From positions 1 through 15,885 of the forward strand of contig NZ_JBAMMY010000078.1 of NCBI RefSeq assembly GCF_051233685.1: a stretch of DNA of 15,885 bases, in the 5' to 3' direction. Position numbers and translations under genes: made by a program. The DNA is from RPRI01 sp051233685 (GTDB lineage Bacteria; Desulfobacterota; Desulfobacteria; Desulfobacterales; RPRI01). Of this stretch, positions 7,440 through 15,151 are shown in pieces. Each line of letters begins with the position of its first letter. Position 1 is the first letter of the stretch. The notes below the pieces were generated by a model. The model was not told the origin of the DNA and searched no databases. It saw nothing but the letters and a program-made list of their open reading frames with translations.

Positions 7440-7890
7440 GCTTATCACCCTCCTCATAATTTAGGACTCTTGGGCCGGTAATCCTGACATTAGCACAATA
7501 AGACAAAACACATTGATTCGATGACTATCAGATTATATTCTGTAATTTATTATCATGGTTTTTCCAGGAAATCTACTGGTTTCATTGGAAGGATTCAATA
7601 AAAAAGCAGTATTAACATTTTTCAAGATCGCCAAACTGCCAAAATTGCCGGCTTCACCTACTACTGTTTAATCGTTGGAGGTTATCAGAACTGAGGATAA
7701 TATATTGAAAGAGAGTCCAAATGATTTTAAATTTTCTTATATCTCTACATTAATAATGATACCCATAAGTTAAAAATTATTCCAATTCTTCTATACAATC
7801 ATCAATCATTTAAAATAATTATTTGAAAATAATAAATATATTTTTTATAATTTAAATTTAAGAATAAATTTTACCAAATCCATCCATTTG
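7440..7890. other. intergenic region between divergent genes
   Basis: About 450 bases separate the minus-strand lipocalin-like gene from the plus-strand cluster. Both strands are stop-rich, and the right half is strongly AT-rich. I see no RNA gene or clear terminator. The ribosome binding site of the lipocalin-like gene lies at its left end and a promoter candidate at its right. Confidence 0.5.
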
Positions 7891-7919
7891 TTGACAAATA
7901 CGTATAAATGATTTTTATT
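7891..7919 (+). promoter_or_regulatory. sigma-70-type promoter candidate for the unassigned cluster
   Basis: A perfect TTGACA at 7891-7896 is followed by a T-rich -10 region (TTTATT at 7914-7919, 17-base spacer), a poor match to TATAAT. The start point would be near 7926, about 40 bases before the ATG at 7966. It is the best candidate in the AT-rich DNA upstream of the cluster. Confidence 0.35.
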
Positions 7920-7965
7920 AATGTAAAAATTATTTATATATAACTCAATCAAGAGATAATACAAA

Positions 7966-8634
7966 ATGCAACCTTTTAATTTGGAAAATGAAGAAGCAAG
8001 CGTTGTATTAGTTGGTTCATTGAATCCTGCAATATTCCATCCAGAGTGGCTTTTGAGGCACGGTTTAATTTCAAAAGATGACCTTGATGGTGCGAAGGTT
8101 GACATCGTTCATAATGACATTACAAAATTTAGCTTAGAATGGCTGAAATTTGATGTTACTCGCAACAAAATATATGCTAGGACAAATGACCCTTCAAAAT
8201 ATACTCCTTTGAAAGATCTGATGATTTCAATACTTAAGATCCTTGAACACATTCCGATAATACAAATGGGAATGAATAGAACATTTCTGTACAAAATTGA
8301 TACTGAAGAATTGTGGCATAAGATAGGAGACAACCTTGCCCCAAAAAAATATTGGGATTTCTTGCCACATCGTGTCGGTTTACTATCGATAAATGTTGGA
8401 TGTCCAAGACCCGATACTCTAAAAGGGGGTATTAATATAGGGATAAAATCGACAAAGAGTGATTTTTGTGGCGTTCATTTTAACGTAAACAGTCACGTTG
8501 AAACACAATATCTTGATGGTGAAAAAGAAATAATTAAAGATACTGCTTCTATATTATTTGAGCATTGGGATGTTTCATTAACATTTGCTCAACAATCTTG
8601 TGAAAACGTTTTAAAGAAAGCTTTGGAATTATGA
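7966..8634 (+). CDS. uncharacterised protein, first gene of a hydrolase cluster
   Basis: A 222-residue protein that I do not recognise with confidence. It has no signal peptide or membrane segment. It opens with a hydrophobic strand leading into VGSLNPAIFHPEWLLRHGLI, and it ends with a helix-forming stretch (FEHWDVSLTFAQQSCENVLKKAL). The overall shape, a beta-rich body and a final helix, reminds me of the sporadic TIGR04255-type proteins, but this is only an impression. The next gene starts inside its stop codon (ATGA overlap, 8631-8634), so the two are translationally coupled. The only ribosome-binding-like motif is a weak AAGAG about 10 bases before the ATG. Codon use is AT-rich, like the rest of the cluster. 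It may sense or recruit a target for the downstream hydrolase; that is a guess from context. Confidence 0.75.
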   Translation: MQPFNLENEEASVVLVGSLNPAIFHPEWLLRHGLISKDDLDGAKVDIVHNDITKFSLEWLKFDVTRNKIYARTNDPSKYTPLKDLMISILKILEHIPIIQMGMNRTFLYKIDTEELWHKIGDNLAPKKYWDFLPHRVGLLSINVGCPRPDTLKGGINIGIKSTKSDFCGVHFNVNSHVETQYLDGEKEIIKDTASILFEHWDVSLTFAQQSCENVLKKALEL

Positions 8635-9173
8635 ATACAGCTATAATATATAATTATAATCCAAATGAATCAGGAAGTGCTCCGACGGATTATCAAATAC
8701 CAGAGCATGTGCCACTCGATTCTACGGAAGGTTCGATTAGTAATCAAGATGAAGATGAATTAACTACAATTGAGAATCCAACGTCAGATGTGTTACCGAC
8801 ACCAATACGTTTAGCTCCTCCTTTATCACCTCTTAAAGGAAGATTTACTTTGCTTCAAATGTGGGAGGGAAATATAGTTGAAGTTCGTAATTCTGAATTT
8901 GATGCTATTATTATTGATAGAACAAATCCAGATCTATCAAATGAACTTGTGACTATAGATAAATTTGAAATATCACCGGATGATAATCCCCTTATAAAAA
9001 GAGGTTCGGTTTTTTATTGGTCAATAGGATATTCAGATTATCCGGGTCGAGGTAGAATAAGAGAGTCTAAAATAAGATTTAGGCGCCTAAAAGGATGGAC
9101 CGAAAAAGAAATTAATCATTCCAAAAAGATTGGTAAAGAATTTGCCGAATTTTTCAAATCATATTCAGAGTGA
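8631..9173 (+). CDS. uncharacterised small protein, second gene of the cluster
   Basis: A 180-residue protein in two parts. Residues 1-70 are rich in Pro, Ser, Thr, Asp and Glu and look disordered. Residues 72-162 look like a compact beta-barrel, starting at FTLLQMWEGNIVEV and including ISPDDNPLIKRGSVFYWSIGY and a basic tail RESKIRFRRLKGW. The second part feels like a conserved family seen beside metallo-beta-lactamase genes, but I know no function or name for it. Its start overlaps the stop of the first cluster gene. Its 3' end overlaps the start of the hydrolase frame by up to 44 bases, so all three appear to be made from one transcript. It could be a regulator or inhibitor of the hydrolase. 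Confidence 0.72.
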   Translation: MNTAIIYNYNPNESGSAPTDYQIPEHVPLDSTEGSISNQDEDELTTIENPTSDVLPTPIRLAPPLSPLKGRFTLLQMWEGNIVEVRNSEFDAIIIDRTNPDLSNELVTIDKFEISPDDNPLIKRGSVFYWSIGYSDYPGRGRIRESKIRFRRLKGWTEKEINHSKKIGKEFAEFFKSYSE

Positions 9174-10167
9174 TCCCCCAAATTTTGATGAAGTAGAGGT
9201 TTCCCTTTTCGGGCCAGGAATTGGCGAATGTTTAGTTGTACATATCGGTAACAATGAATGGATAATTATCGATTCTTGTTTTGATGCAAAAACTAAAAAA
9301 TCTATCCCATTAACATATCTTGAAGAACTTGGAATAAATCCCTCTAATGCTGTAAAACTATTTGCAATTTCCCATTGGCATAGCGATCATATTCGTGGTG
9401 CATCTCAAATTGCAGAACAATGTAATTCTGCAACAATTTGTTTTTCCCAAGCTTTGATGACTCAAGAATTTTTGACTTTAGTAGATATTTTTTCGGGACT
9501 AGATCGGATAGTATTAGCAGACAAAGATACTTGCGCTACCAAAGAAATGGCCACTGTTATTAAGACAATTCGTAATAGGTGTAAGAATAATCAAACCAAA
9601 TCCACCCCTATACCCTATCTACTTGTATCTAATGATCAAAGGATATATAACAAAATAAATAACGGTATAGTTTGTGAAATATGGGCTTTATCACCTTCCT
9701 CAGAATCTATTCTTAACTCCTTAAAAGAGATTGCGAACTTGATACCTCCACCTGATGAATCTCTAATTAGAAGCGTAATCCCAAAACCAACCCAAAATCA
9801 TAATTCGGTTGTTTTAAATTTAAAGTATAATAATTATAATATTTTATTGGGTTCGGACCTTGAAGAAACCAAGAACCCTTTAACAGGTTGGTCTTGTATC
9901 GTTCATTCGTCGAATCGACCATGCGAAAAATCTTTACTTTTTAAAATACCACACCATGGATCAATTACAGGACATTCAGATGATGTGTGGGAAAAAATGA
10001 TAGAAAAAGATGCAATATGTATTATGACTTCAAAAATTGGTGGGAAGAAAGACTTACCCGATCAGACCGACATCAATAGAATTAAAAAATTCACTCAAAA
10101 TCTATACAGCACATCCTACCTATATCAAAAAAACAAAAACGAGACCCAACTGTTGAAAAAACAATGA
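9130..10167 (+). CDS. ComEC/Rec2-like metallo-beta-lactamase-fold hydrolase (main frame)
   Basis: A 345-residue MBL-fold protein, soluble, with no membrane segments. The metal-binding motif HxHxDH is HWHSDH at residues 82-87. It is preceded by a WIIIDS strand, followed by a LGSD element (Asp243), and the ComEC-type HHGS is at 275-278. The fold binds two metal ions and hydrolyses phosphodiesters or other esters; ComEC-type domains are linked to DNA processing. Here the domain stands alone with two unassigned partners, so a nuclease or nucleotide hydrolase role is only likely. The start is uncertain: TTG at 9130 or 9142, or an unusual codon nearer Ser14-Asp15, since homologues I recall begin near the SDPPNFDE stretch. 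The true C-terminus is displaced into another frame (see 10164-10280). Confidence 0.82.
   Translation: MVKNLPNFSNHIQSDPPNFDEVEVSLFGPGIGECLVVHIGNNEWIIIDSCFDAKTKKSIPLTYLEELGINPSNAVKLFAISHWHSDHIRGASQIAEQCNSATICFSQALMTQEFLTLVDIFSGLDRIVLADKDTCATKEMATVIKTIRNRCKNNQTKSTPIPYLLVSNDQRIYNKINNGIVCEIWALSPSSESILNSLKEIANLIPPPDESLIRSVIPKPTQNHNSVVLNLKYNNYNILLGSDLEETKNPLTGWSCIVHSSNRPCEKSLLFKIPHHGSITGHSDDVWEKMIEKDAICIMTSKIGGKKDLPDQTDINRIKKFTQNLYSTSYLYQKNKNETQLLKKQ
10128..10134 (+). other. -1 frameshift site A-AAA-AAC in the MBL gene
   Basis: In the zero frame the codons are CAA AAA AAC, giving an X-XXY-YYZ heptamer. A -1 shift moves reading from a frame ending in LLKKQ-stop to one encoding KRDPTVEKT and beyond. 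A one-base loss in the A7 run would look the same. Confidence 0.5.
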
Positions 10168-10280
10168 AGGGTGTTGTAAAAAATCGCGTGCCGCTAAATG
10201 GTGAAATTGGGCAAATCCAAATAAGAATCGCTAAATCAGGTATAAAAATTAATCTGAAAAATCCTGCAAGAATATTATAA
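10164..10280 (+). pseudogene. displaced C-terminal part of the MBL hydrolase (-1 frame)
   Basis: This frame begins with an ATG overlapping the hydrolase stop (ATGA) and encodes 38 residues, so at first it looks like a coupled small gene. The frame is in fact open further back, to the A7 run at 10127-10133, and reads KRDPTVEKTMKGVVKNRVPL and then GEIGQIQIRI. From memory, stand-alone ComEC-like hydrolases end with just such an RDPxVE segment and a short beta-strand tail. I therefore read it as the missing C-terminus, separated by a one-base frameshift or joined by programmed -1 slippage. Confidence 0.6.
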
Positions 10281-10763
10281 AACTTACCGGTGACAAATCT
10301 TTAATAGTGGATAATATTGTTAGGCTGAATTCTAACCTACAGGCAGGCATTATCATTAAACTCACAGCAGAAAGGGTTGTTTATAGGACGCTGCTGTTTT
10401 TGCCCGATATTATTGATTATTAGTTGTACTCTAATATTGACCCCAAAAATATAATAATCTCATTTACAGGAAGTTGTCAATGAAAAGCCACTTTAAGCTT
10501 TTTCAATAGTACCAATATGCTGTAGTCATTAACATGACAAAACTTGATATAGAAATGATCATTCAGGATATCTTGCCATAACCGCTTGTTTTATAAATCG
10601 CCAAAAAGATAATTCCTTTACCGGAACAATTTTTCTTGGTATTATTTCCGCGTTTATTCACCATCCGATAACTTCCATCTTTTTCGGTTTTTGTTAAACC
10701 TTTATATACAACTGGATGCCGGGATGGTTTCTTCTTTTTTTAAAATGTGTATGAAAAAATACT
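10281..10763. other. intergenic region upstream of the VWA gene
   Basis: About 480 bases without a convincing gene. It includes a terminator-like hairpin at 10364-10401. On the minus strand 10739-10563 a 58-codon open stretch has protein-like composition (GSYRMVNKRG and similar) but no start codon beyond an internal ATG and no ribosome binding site. It may be a decayed gene. No promoter for the VWA gene is clear. Confidence 0.4.
10364..10401 (+). terminator. intrinsic terminator candidate after the hydrolase cluster
   Basis: ACAGCAG at 10364-10370 pairs with CTGCTGT at 10391-10397 around a 20-base loop, and the stem runs into five T residues (10397-10401). It lies 84 bases beyond the end of the -1 frame of the hydrolase. 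Confidence 0.5.
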
Positions 10764-13568
10764 ATGCTGATAAAAGATATCGTAAGAGAAATTGCTGTTG
10801 CCGATCCTGAGTTTGCTAAAGAAGTAGATAACGATCTGAATGAAAAAGAAATAAATTATTCTGATGAGCTTGCAAGGGTATTTATTGATGAGATTATCTG
10901 GGCTTTATCGGTTGAGTATTCTTTTGCCTGTATTTTGTTGAAAGGTTACATAAATCTTTTAGCAAATGCAGATTCATTAAGGATACAGACATATAAAAAA
11001 CTTATTCGCGAAAGCGCTCAAAACGGCCCTACATTTGCCAGGATAATGGCCGAACACCTTGTTCCTGTTCTTGCTTGCGGTGATAAAAATCTTTTCGAAA
11101 GTTTTTTAGAAACCGTAGCTATAATGCAGAATAAAGGAACTTATACATTAAATGAGCCGCTTAAAGTTATTAATATTCTTCTTGATCAAAAAGACGGCAA
11201 TACTTGTTCCGTTTATATTGAAATCCTGAAAATCCTTTTCTCAAAAGATTTAACATACAGTGAGGGCCGCCATTTCGCACATATTCTGCCAAAAGCTGTT
11301 TTGTCTTTTTTGCCTTTAAAGAGGCTTTCTCAGACAAAGCAACTTCATCGGATTCTCTGCAGGGACTACCATCTGATTGATTCATATTTTGACGGTCTTG
11401 AAAAAGGGCTTTCCATACTATCAAATAATGCTTTGGAAGAATTTGTGTCTCTTGCTTTGATTAAATTTGAAAATAATAAACAGCTTGCTGTAAAATTCTT
11501 AGCCTTAGAATCCAAGTTCGGTAAAGATATTTTTCATGGCCTGCAAACTGCTGCTGTTCTTTCCGGTATCAGATCTCAGCTTTCAGTGTATGTAAAGGCC
11601 AAAACCGGTCGTGCTATTTCAATATGCGGACTTTCTCAAATTCCAAAAATCATGAGACAGGAAATATTAAACAGATATGATGGCAGACCTTTTGTTTTTT
11701 CTGATGGAAAATCTATTTATCTGCCTGATGAGATAAGCCTTTACGATACTTTTGATAGTAACCACAATCTTTATAAATGCCTTGTAAGTCTTGAATCAGG
11801 ATATTATGAATTCGGCACATTTGAATTTGATATTGAAAAAGCCTTTGAATTTTCCGGTTCTATGAAAAATGCGTTTACCCAAATTTATACAAATAAAGAT
11901 CATGAAATTACAGAAAATGAAAATTGCCATGATCTCGATAAATTTTTCAGTTTTTTTCCCATAAAAGAACTTGCCTCCGATCTTTTTAACATATTTGAAC
12001 ACGGCCGTATAAGAATCATCAACCTGGAAAAATATCCCGGTCTTTTAAGAAGTTCATATCCTTTAATTTACGATGAATCAAACAGGCTGTTTATAAATGA
12101 AAACCCGGAACCTATTTTATTTCTGCTATATATCAGGATGGCTCTGGGAACAGATGCTTTCAATTCTTTTGATCCGGATGAAATAACAAAAAATCTTGTA
12201 ACAAAGATTTCTGCTCTGTTTGAAAACAAAATAAAAGAAAATAATTGTGTTGAAACATGCGCAGTCAGCGTTTTTCAAACATACGGATTGGTTGAAGAAG
12301 CGCTTAAAAATAAAAGCTTAAATAAAACTACCAAAGATTATAAAATGTTGAAAATGCCCTTTGGCCGCAGTTTAAGACAGGATCTTTATTTTGCAGCCTA
12401 TGAAAAATATGAAAAAATGGGCGCAGAGATAAAGACTGAGCTTAAAAAAAGAAAAATTCATGTTTTTAAATCGGAAATTATAAAAAGGCTTATAAAAAAC
12501 GGGGGCGCTGTTTCAAATGATGATATAAAAGATATCATTATTTCTTCCCGTAATTTTTCAGGACAAAACCAAAACATCTATTCGGGAAATTCCCTTGATT
12601 TGTCTCTTCCTCTTTTTCCGGAGTTAAGCAACAAACAGGATTATCAGAATTATCAGGATAATGATTCGGATTCGTCCGTTTTTCGTTACCGGGAATGGGA
12701 TGCAGATTTATGTGATTATCTTAATGATCATGTAAGGGTACTTGAAAGAAAAATCGAAGGCGTTAAAAGTGATTTTTATATAAATGTTCTTAATGCAAAT
12801 ATGGGAACAGTAAAAAGAATCCGAAAAGAGTTTGAATCGTTAAGACCGGATGAAATAAAAACGTTAAAAAGATGGATTGAGGGAGAGGAATTTGATATAT
12901 GTGCCCTTCCCGAATATGTGATTGATAAAAAAGCAGGCTTAATTCCAACTGACAGAATCTATATAAAGCGCATTAAACAGCAGCGGGATATTTCAGCTCT
13001 TCTTCTTGTAGATCTTTCACGTTCCACTTCAACTCTTGTAGCGGAAGCTGGTAAAACCGTTCATGAAATAATCAAGGAAGCTATTGTCCTTTTTTGTGAA
13101 GCGCTTAATACTGCACAAGATGTATTTGCAATTGCCGGATTTTCAGGAACGGGGAGATTGGGAGTGGATTATTACAATATAAAAGAATTTTCCGAAAATA
13201 TGGATGAAAATGTAATAAACAGAATTAATGCGATTTATCCCCAGCGAAGAACAAGAATGGGGGCTGCAATCCGCCATGCAATATCCCGTCTTGAAAACAC
13301 ACTGTCAAAGACGCGGCTTCTTGTAATAATAAGCGACGGTTTTCCAAATGATACGGATTATAAACAAAATTACGCCATCGAGGATACCCGCAGAGCCGTA
13401 TTTGAAGCCGAGTCGAAAAAAATATGTGTAAGGGCAATAACAATTGATGCTGCCTCTGATTTACGACTCGACGATCTTTACGGTCCATATAATCATAACA
13501 TCATATCGGATGTCCGCGATCTTCCGGACAGACTGTTAAAAATATACGGGACATTGACCAAACAGTAG
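10764..13568 (+). CDS. NorD/CbbO-like VWA-domain protein
   Basis: A 934-residue protein whose C-terminal 190 residues form a von Willebrand A domain. The MIDAS motif is DLSRS (Asp750, Ser752, Ser754) after ISALLLV. A second MIDAS Asp858 lies in ISDGFPND, and a Thr/Arg-rich loop (QRRTRMGAA) lies between. The roughly 740-residue N-terminal part is largely helical with many Leu, Lys and Glu residues and looks like a repeat or adaptor region. The protein is longer than the NorD and CbbO proteins I know (roughly 600-800 residues). With a CbbQ/NorQ-type ATPase, such proteins activate or remodel a metalloenzyme; that ATPase is at 2941-3750, so the pair is split. The ribosome binding site before the ATG at 10764 is poor. 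Its VWA class is clear; its substrate is unknown. Confidence 0.88.
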   Translation: MLIKDIVREIAVADPEFAKEVDNDLNEKEINYSDELARVFIDEIIWALSVEYSFACILLKGYINLLANADSLRIQTYKKLIRESAQNGPTFARIMAEHLVPVLACGDKNLFESFLETVAIMQNKGTYTLNEPLKVINILLDQKDGNTCSVYIEILKILFSKDLTYSEGRHFAHILPKAVLSFLPLKRLSQTKQLHRILCRDYHLIDSYFDGLEKGLSILSNNALEEFVSLALIKFENNKQLAVKFLALESKFGKDIFHGLQTAAVLSGIRSQLSVYVKAKTGRAISICGLSQIPKIMRQEILNRYDGRPFVFSDGKSIYLPDEISLYDTFDSNHNLYKCLVSLESGYYEFGTFEFDIEKAFEFSGSMKNAFTQIYTNKDHEITENENCHDLDKFFSFFPIKELASDLFNIFEHGRIRIINLEKYPGLLRSSYPLIYDESNRLFINENPEPILFLLYIRMALGTDAFNSFDPDEITKNLVTKISALFENKIKENNCVETCAVSVFQTYGLVEEALKNKSLNKTTKDYKMLKMPFGRSLRQDLYFAAYEKYEKMGAEIKTELKKRKIHVFKSEIIKRLIKNGGAVSNDDIKDIIISSRNFSGQNQNIYSGNSLDLSLPLFPELSNKQDYQNYQDNDSDSSVFRYREWDADLCDYLNDHVRVLERKIEGVKSDFYINVLNANMGTVKRIRKEFESLRPDEIKTLKRWIEGEEFDICALPEYVIDKKAGLIPTDRIYIKRIKQQRDISALLLVDLSRSTSTLVAEAGKTVHEIIKEAIVLFCEALNTAQDVFAIAGFSGTGRLGVDYYNIKEFSENMDENVINRINAIYPQRRTRMGAAIRHAISRLENTLSKTRLLVIISDGFPNDTDYKQNYAIEDTRRAVFEAESKKICVRAITIDAASDLRLDDLYGPYNHNIISDVRDLPDRLLKIYGTLTKQ

Positions 13569-13674
13569 CAATCATATGGCCAAATGTCCTCTGTTTTAAG
13601 CGGCTTTGGAAGTTGTAAGGCAGCAAGCAAGACAACCTTTGAAAACAGAGAAAAGTCAGCAACTGCTATTTATA

Positions 13675-13698
13675 AACCCTCTGCTGAACCAGAGGGTT
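13675..13698 (-). terminator. hairpin terminating the HigBA-like operon
   Basis: AACCCTCTG and CAGAGGGTT form a perfect 9-bp stem with a 6-base loop. On the minus strand it lies 12 bases after the antitoxin stop and is followed by TTATAAATAG, so the U tract is weak. It might also end the VWA gene transcript from the other strand, since it sits 107 bases after that stop. Confidence 0.55.
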
Positions 13699-13709
13699 GG
13701 GCCGTCGAG

Positions 13710-14015
13710 CTATTTATTAACAGGAACTGCTTCTGCGTGCAATTTCAAGCCGAGTGCGCCTATAACTTTAAGAATCGTGTCGAAACCTGGGGTTCTTTCC
13801 CCAGAAAGTGCTTTATAAAGACTTTCGCGGGATAGTCCTGCATCACGTGATACTTGTGACATGCCCTTTGCGCGGGCGATATCACCCAGAGCTTTCGCAA
13901 TAAAGGCAGCATCGCCATTTGCCTCGTCAAGACAAGCTTCAAGATAAGCAGCCATTTCCTCCGGGGTGCGGAGATGTTCAGCAACATCGTATCGGGTAGT
14001 TATGGTTTTAGCCAT
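13710..14015 (-). CDS. HigA-like antitoxin (addiction module antidote protein)
   Basis: A 101-residue protein of the helix-turn-helix 'putative addiction module antidote' family (TIGR02684-like), which pairs with RelE/HigB-type toxins. The N-terminus (RYDVAEHLRTPEEMAAYLEACL) is the family's typical opening. The HTH lies near residues 46-92 (ARAKGMSQVSRDAGLSRESL and KALSGERTPGFDTILKVI). It should bind and neutralise the toxin and repress the operon. The toxin gene is upstream, nine bases away, in the order usual for this subgroup. GGAG six bases before the ATG supports the start. GC content is higher than in the cluster at 7966-10280, which fits separate acquisition. Confidence 0.9.
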   Translation of the reverse strand: MAKTITTRYDVAEHLRTPEEMAAYLEACLDEANGDAAFIAKALGDIARAKGMSQVSRDAGLSRESLYKALSGERTPGFDTILKVIGALGLKLHAEAVPVNK

Positions 14016-14024
14016 GATACACTC

Positions 14025-14321
14025 CTATAAATTTTGTGCCAGATGTAAGGCGGTTTTTATATCCTTGACCTGGGTGCTCTTGTCACCGCCGGCCAATAAG
14101 ATTACTACCTTCTGCCCGTGTTTTTTGTAATACACCCGATAGCCGGGTCCATAATTAATCCGCAGCTCTGACACGCCTTCACCAACAGCTTTAACATCTC
14201 CAGGATTTCCAGCAGCCAAACGCGCTATACGGGCTAAAATACGAGCACGAGCACGAGCACGCATGTCATGCAACCCATCAAGCCGTTTAACGAAAATTTC
14301 AGTTTTGCGAATTTCAATAAT
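14025..14321 (-). CDS. HigB/RelE-family toxin with non-standard start
   Basis: A toxin of the phage-derived Gp49/HigB-type 'addiction module killer protein' family, related to RelE mRNA interferases that cut mRNA at the ribosome. Reading from 14321 gives about 98 residues, beginning Ile-Ile-Glu-Ile-Arg-Lys-Thr-Glu, which is the family's normal N-terminus. The conserved core (GNPGDVKAVGEGVSELRINY and then GPGYRVYYKK) and the LAGGDKSTQ...DI tail are intact. No ATG, GTG or TTG opens this N-terminus: the in-frame codons are GTC, ATT, ATT and then GAA. Starting at the TTG at 14273 would remove about 16 residues. Either an ATT codon initiates or the start has been mutated. An (ACGAGC)3 repeat gives the Arg-Ala run near residue 20. 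Confidence 0.8.
   Translation of the reverse strand: MIEIRKTEIFVKRLDGLHDMRARARARILARIARLAAGNPGDVKAVGEGVSELRINYGPGYRVYYKKHGQKVVILLAGGDKSTQVKDIKTALHLAQNL
14241..14261 (-). repeat. hexanucleotide repeat inside the HigB-like gene
   Basis: Three and a half copies of ACGAGC (plus-strand reading) encode alternating Arg and Ala. The family usually has a shorter Arg-Ala stretch here, so a small slippage expansion is possible. Confidence 0.5.
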
Positions 14322-14327
14322 GACCCA

Positions 14328-14363
14328 ACTGTATCCAACTGGCTACATATTGTCAAACAATAT
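14328..14363 (-). promoter_or_regulatory. promoter and operator of the HigBA-like operon
   Basis: On the minus strand TTGACA (14351-14356) is followed after 17 bases by TACAGT (14328-14333). The 7-bp inverted repeat ATATTGT-CAA-ACAATAT (14347-14363) overlaps the -35, as expected for autorepression by the antitoxin. Only six bases separate the -10 from the predicted ATT start codon, so the transcript would be leaderless. Confidence 0.5.
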
Positions 14364-14471
14364 TGTGAATCGCCACAAATAAGGCCCAATGCGCGATTTG
14401 ACCGGCAGTTTTTCCCTACACACAACAACCGGAATGTCAGAATTAAACGGGAACTTGTAAACATCTTAGAG

Positions 14472-14903
14472 TTACAGAGAAAGAGGATTGATCCACTTGA
14501 GCTTCGGAAAACGGGAAAAATCAGAATCAGTGGAGGCCAGATCGCATCCGTTTTCTATTGCAAGAGCAGCCAGATGTGCGTCTGTAACCAAATTGGCTAC
14601 AGCCTGCCCACCTTTGAGCATCATCATAAATACAGCCCAATGCTGTTCGGTCGGTTGAATAACTCTTGTGCAAGGCTGATCCAGCCAGCTCTGTACACGG
14701 GTAAGAGCTTGTTCAAGGGGAAGCGGGTGTTCGAAGACCCGTGGATTTGTCCCTATCCGAATAAATGCGGATAAAACCGGCCAACATAGACAAACAGGTT
14801 CGCTCTTGGAAAGTTGATCATCCCACCAAAGGCGTGCTTGTTGATGAAGCGGCGAAAGCGAATCTTCCGCATATAACAGAATGTTGGCATCAACTAGAAT
14901 CAA
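14472..14903 (-). CDS. vapC: VapC-type PIN-domain toxin
   Basis: A 143-residue PIN-domain ribonuclease. The acidic site is visible as Asp5 (LVDANILLYA), Asp108 (VTDAHLAALA) and Asp126/Asp128 (ASTDSDFSRF). The WPVLSAFIRIGTNPRVF segment near residues 41-57 is typical of a common VapC subgroup and replaces the Glu-containing helix of other VapCs. Such toxins use Mg2+ or Mn2+ to cleave tRNA or rRNA and are held inactive by VapB. The start is a TTG whose first bases overlap the vapB stop (TTGA, 14900-14903), so translation is coupled. GAGG lies eight bases upstream. The length is normal and the active site looks intact. Confidence 0.92.
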   Translation of the reverse strand: MILVDANILLYAEDSLSPLHQQARLWWDDQLSKSEPVCLCWPVLSAFIRIGTNPRVFEHPLPLEQALTRVQSWLDQPCTRVIQPTEQHWAVFMMMLKGGQAVANLVTDAHLAALAIENGCDLASTDSDFSRFPKLKWINPLSL

Positions 14904-15145
14904 CGGGAATCCTCGCCTTCAATTTGAGCCAATAATTCCTGTATGTTATCTATATTTCGTCCGGCTTTAACGCCCATTGCATGAGGCTTTGTTTTGTAAC
15001 GTCTGCATTTGGCAGGTTGCTGCACATGATCCAAACCGGTTCTAAGCGCTTCGTTTATGACTGTTTTAAACGGAGTGCGCAGTTTTGCCGAAATAGCCCG
15101 GGCTCTTTCCAATACATCATTATCTATAGTGATTGTCGTTCTCAT
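14900..15145 (-). CDS. vapB: VapB-type ribbon-helix-helix antitoxin
   Basis: An 81-residue antitoxin. Residues 2-38 (MRTTITIDNDVLERARAISA and onwards) form a ribbon-helix-helix DNA-binding domain. The C-terminal half, with NIDNIQELLAQIEGED, is the expected toxin-wrapping tail. It would neutralise VapC and repress the operon through the repeats just upstream. The ATG at 15145 has no ribosome binding site: the -10 element ends six bases before it. It overlaps vapC by four bases. Confidence 0.9.
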   Translation of the reverse strand: MRTTITIDNDVLERARAISAKLRTPFKTVINEALRTGLDHVQQPAKCRRYKTKPHAMGVKAGRNIDNIQELLAQIEGEDSR

Positions 15146-15151
15146 AATGTC

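Noticed and set aside
10164..10280. independent 38-residue gene coupled by ATGA overlap
   Set aside because: The same frame is open upstream of this ATG and encodes a family-like RDPxVE segment, so it is better read as the displaced C-terminus of the hydrolase.
10647..10662. sigma-54-like GG-N10-GC upstream of the VWA gene
   Set aside because: The spacing fits but the flanking bases do not match the consensus: the -12 half is CCGC, not TTGC.
14268..14774. 168-residue plus-strand frame opposite vapC and the HigB-like gene
   Set aside because: It lies antisense to two convincing toxin genes, has no family features and is a shadow of them.
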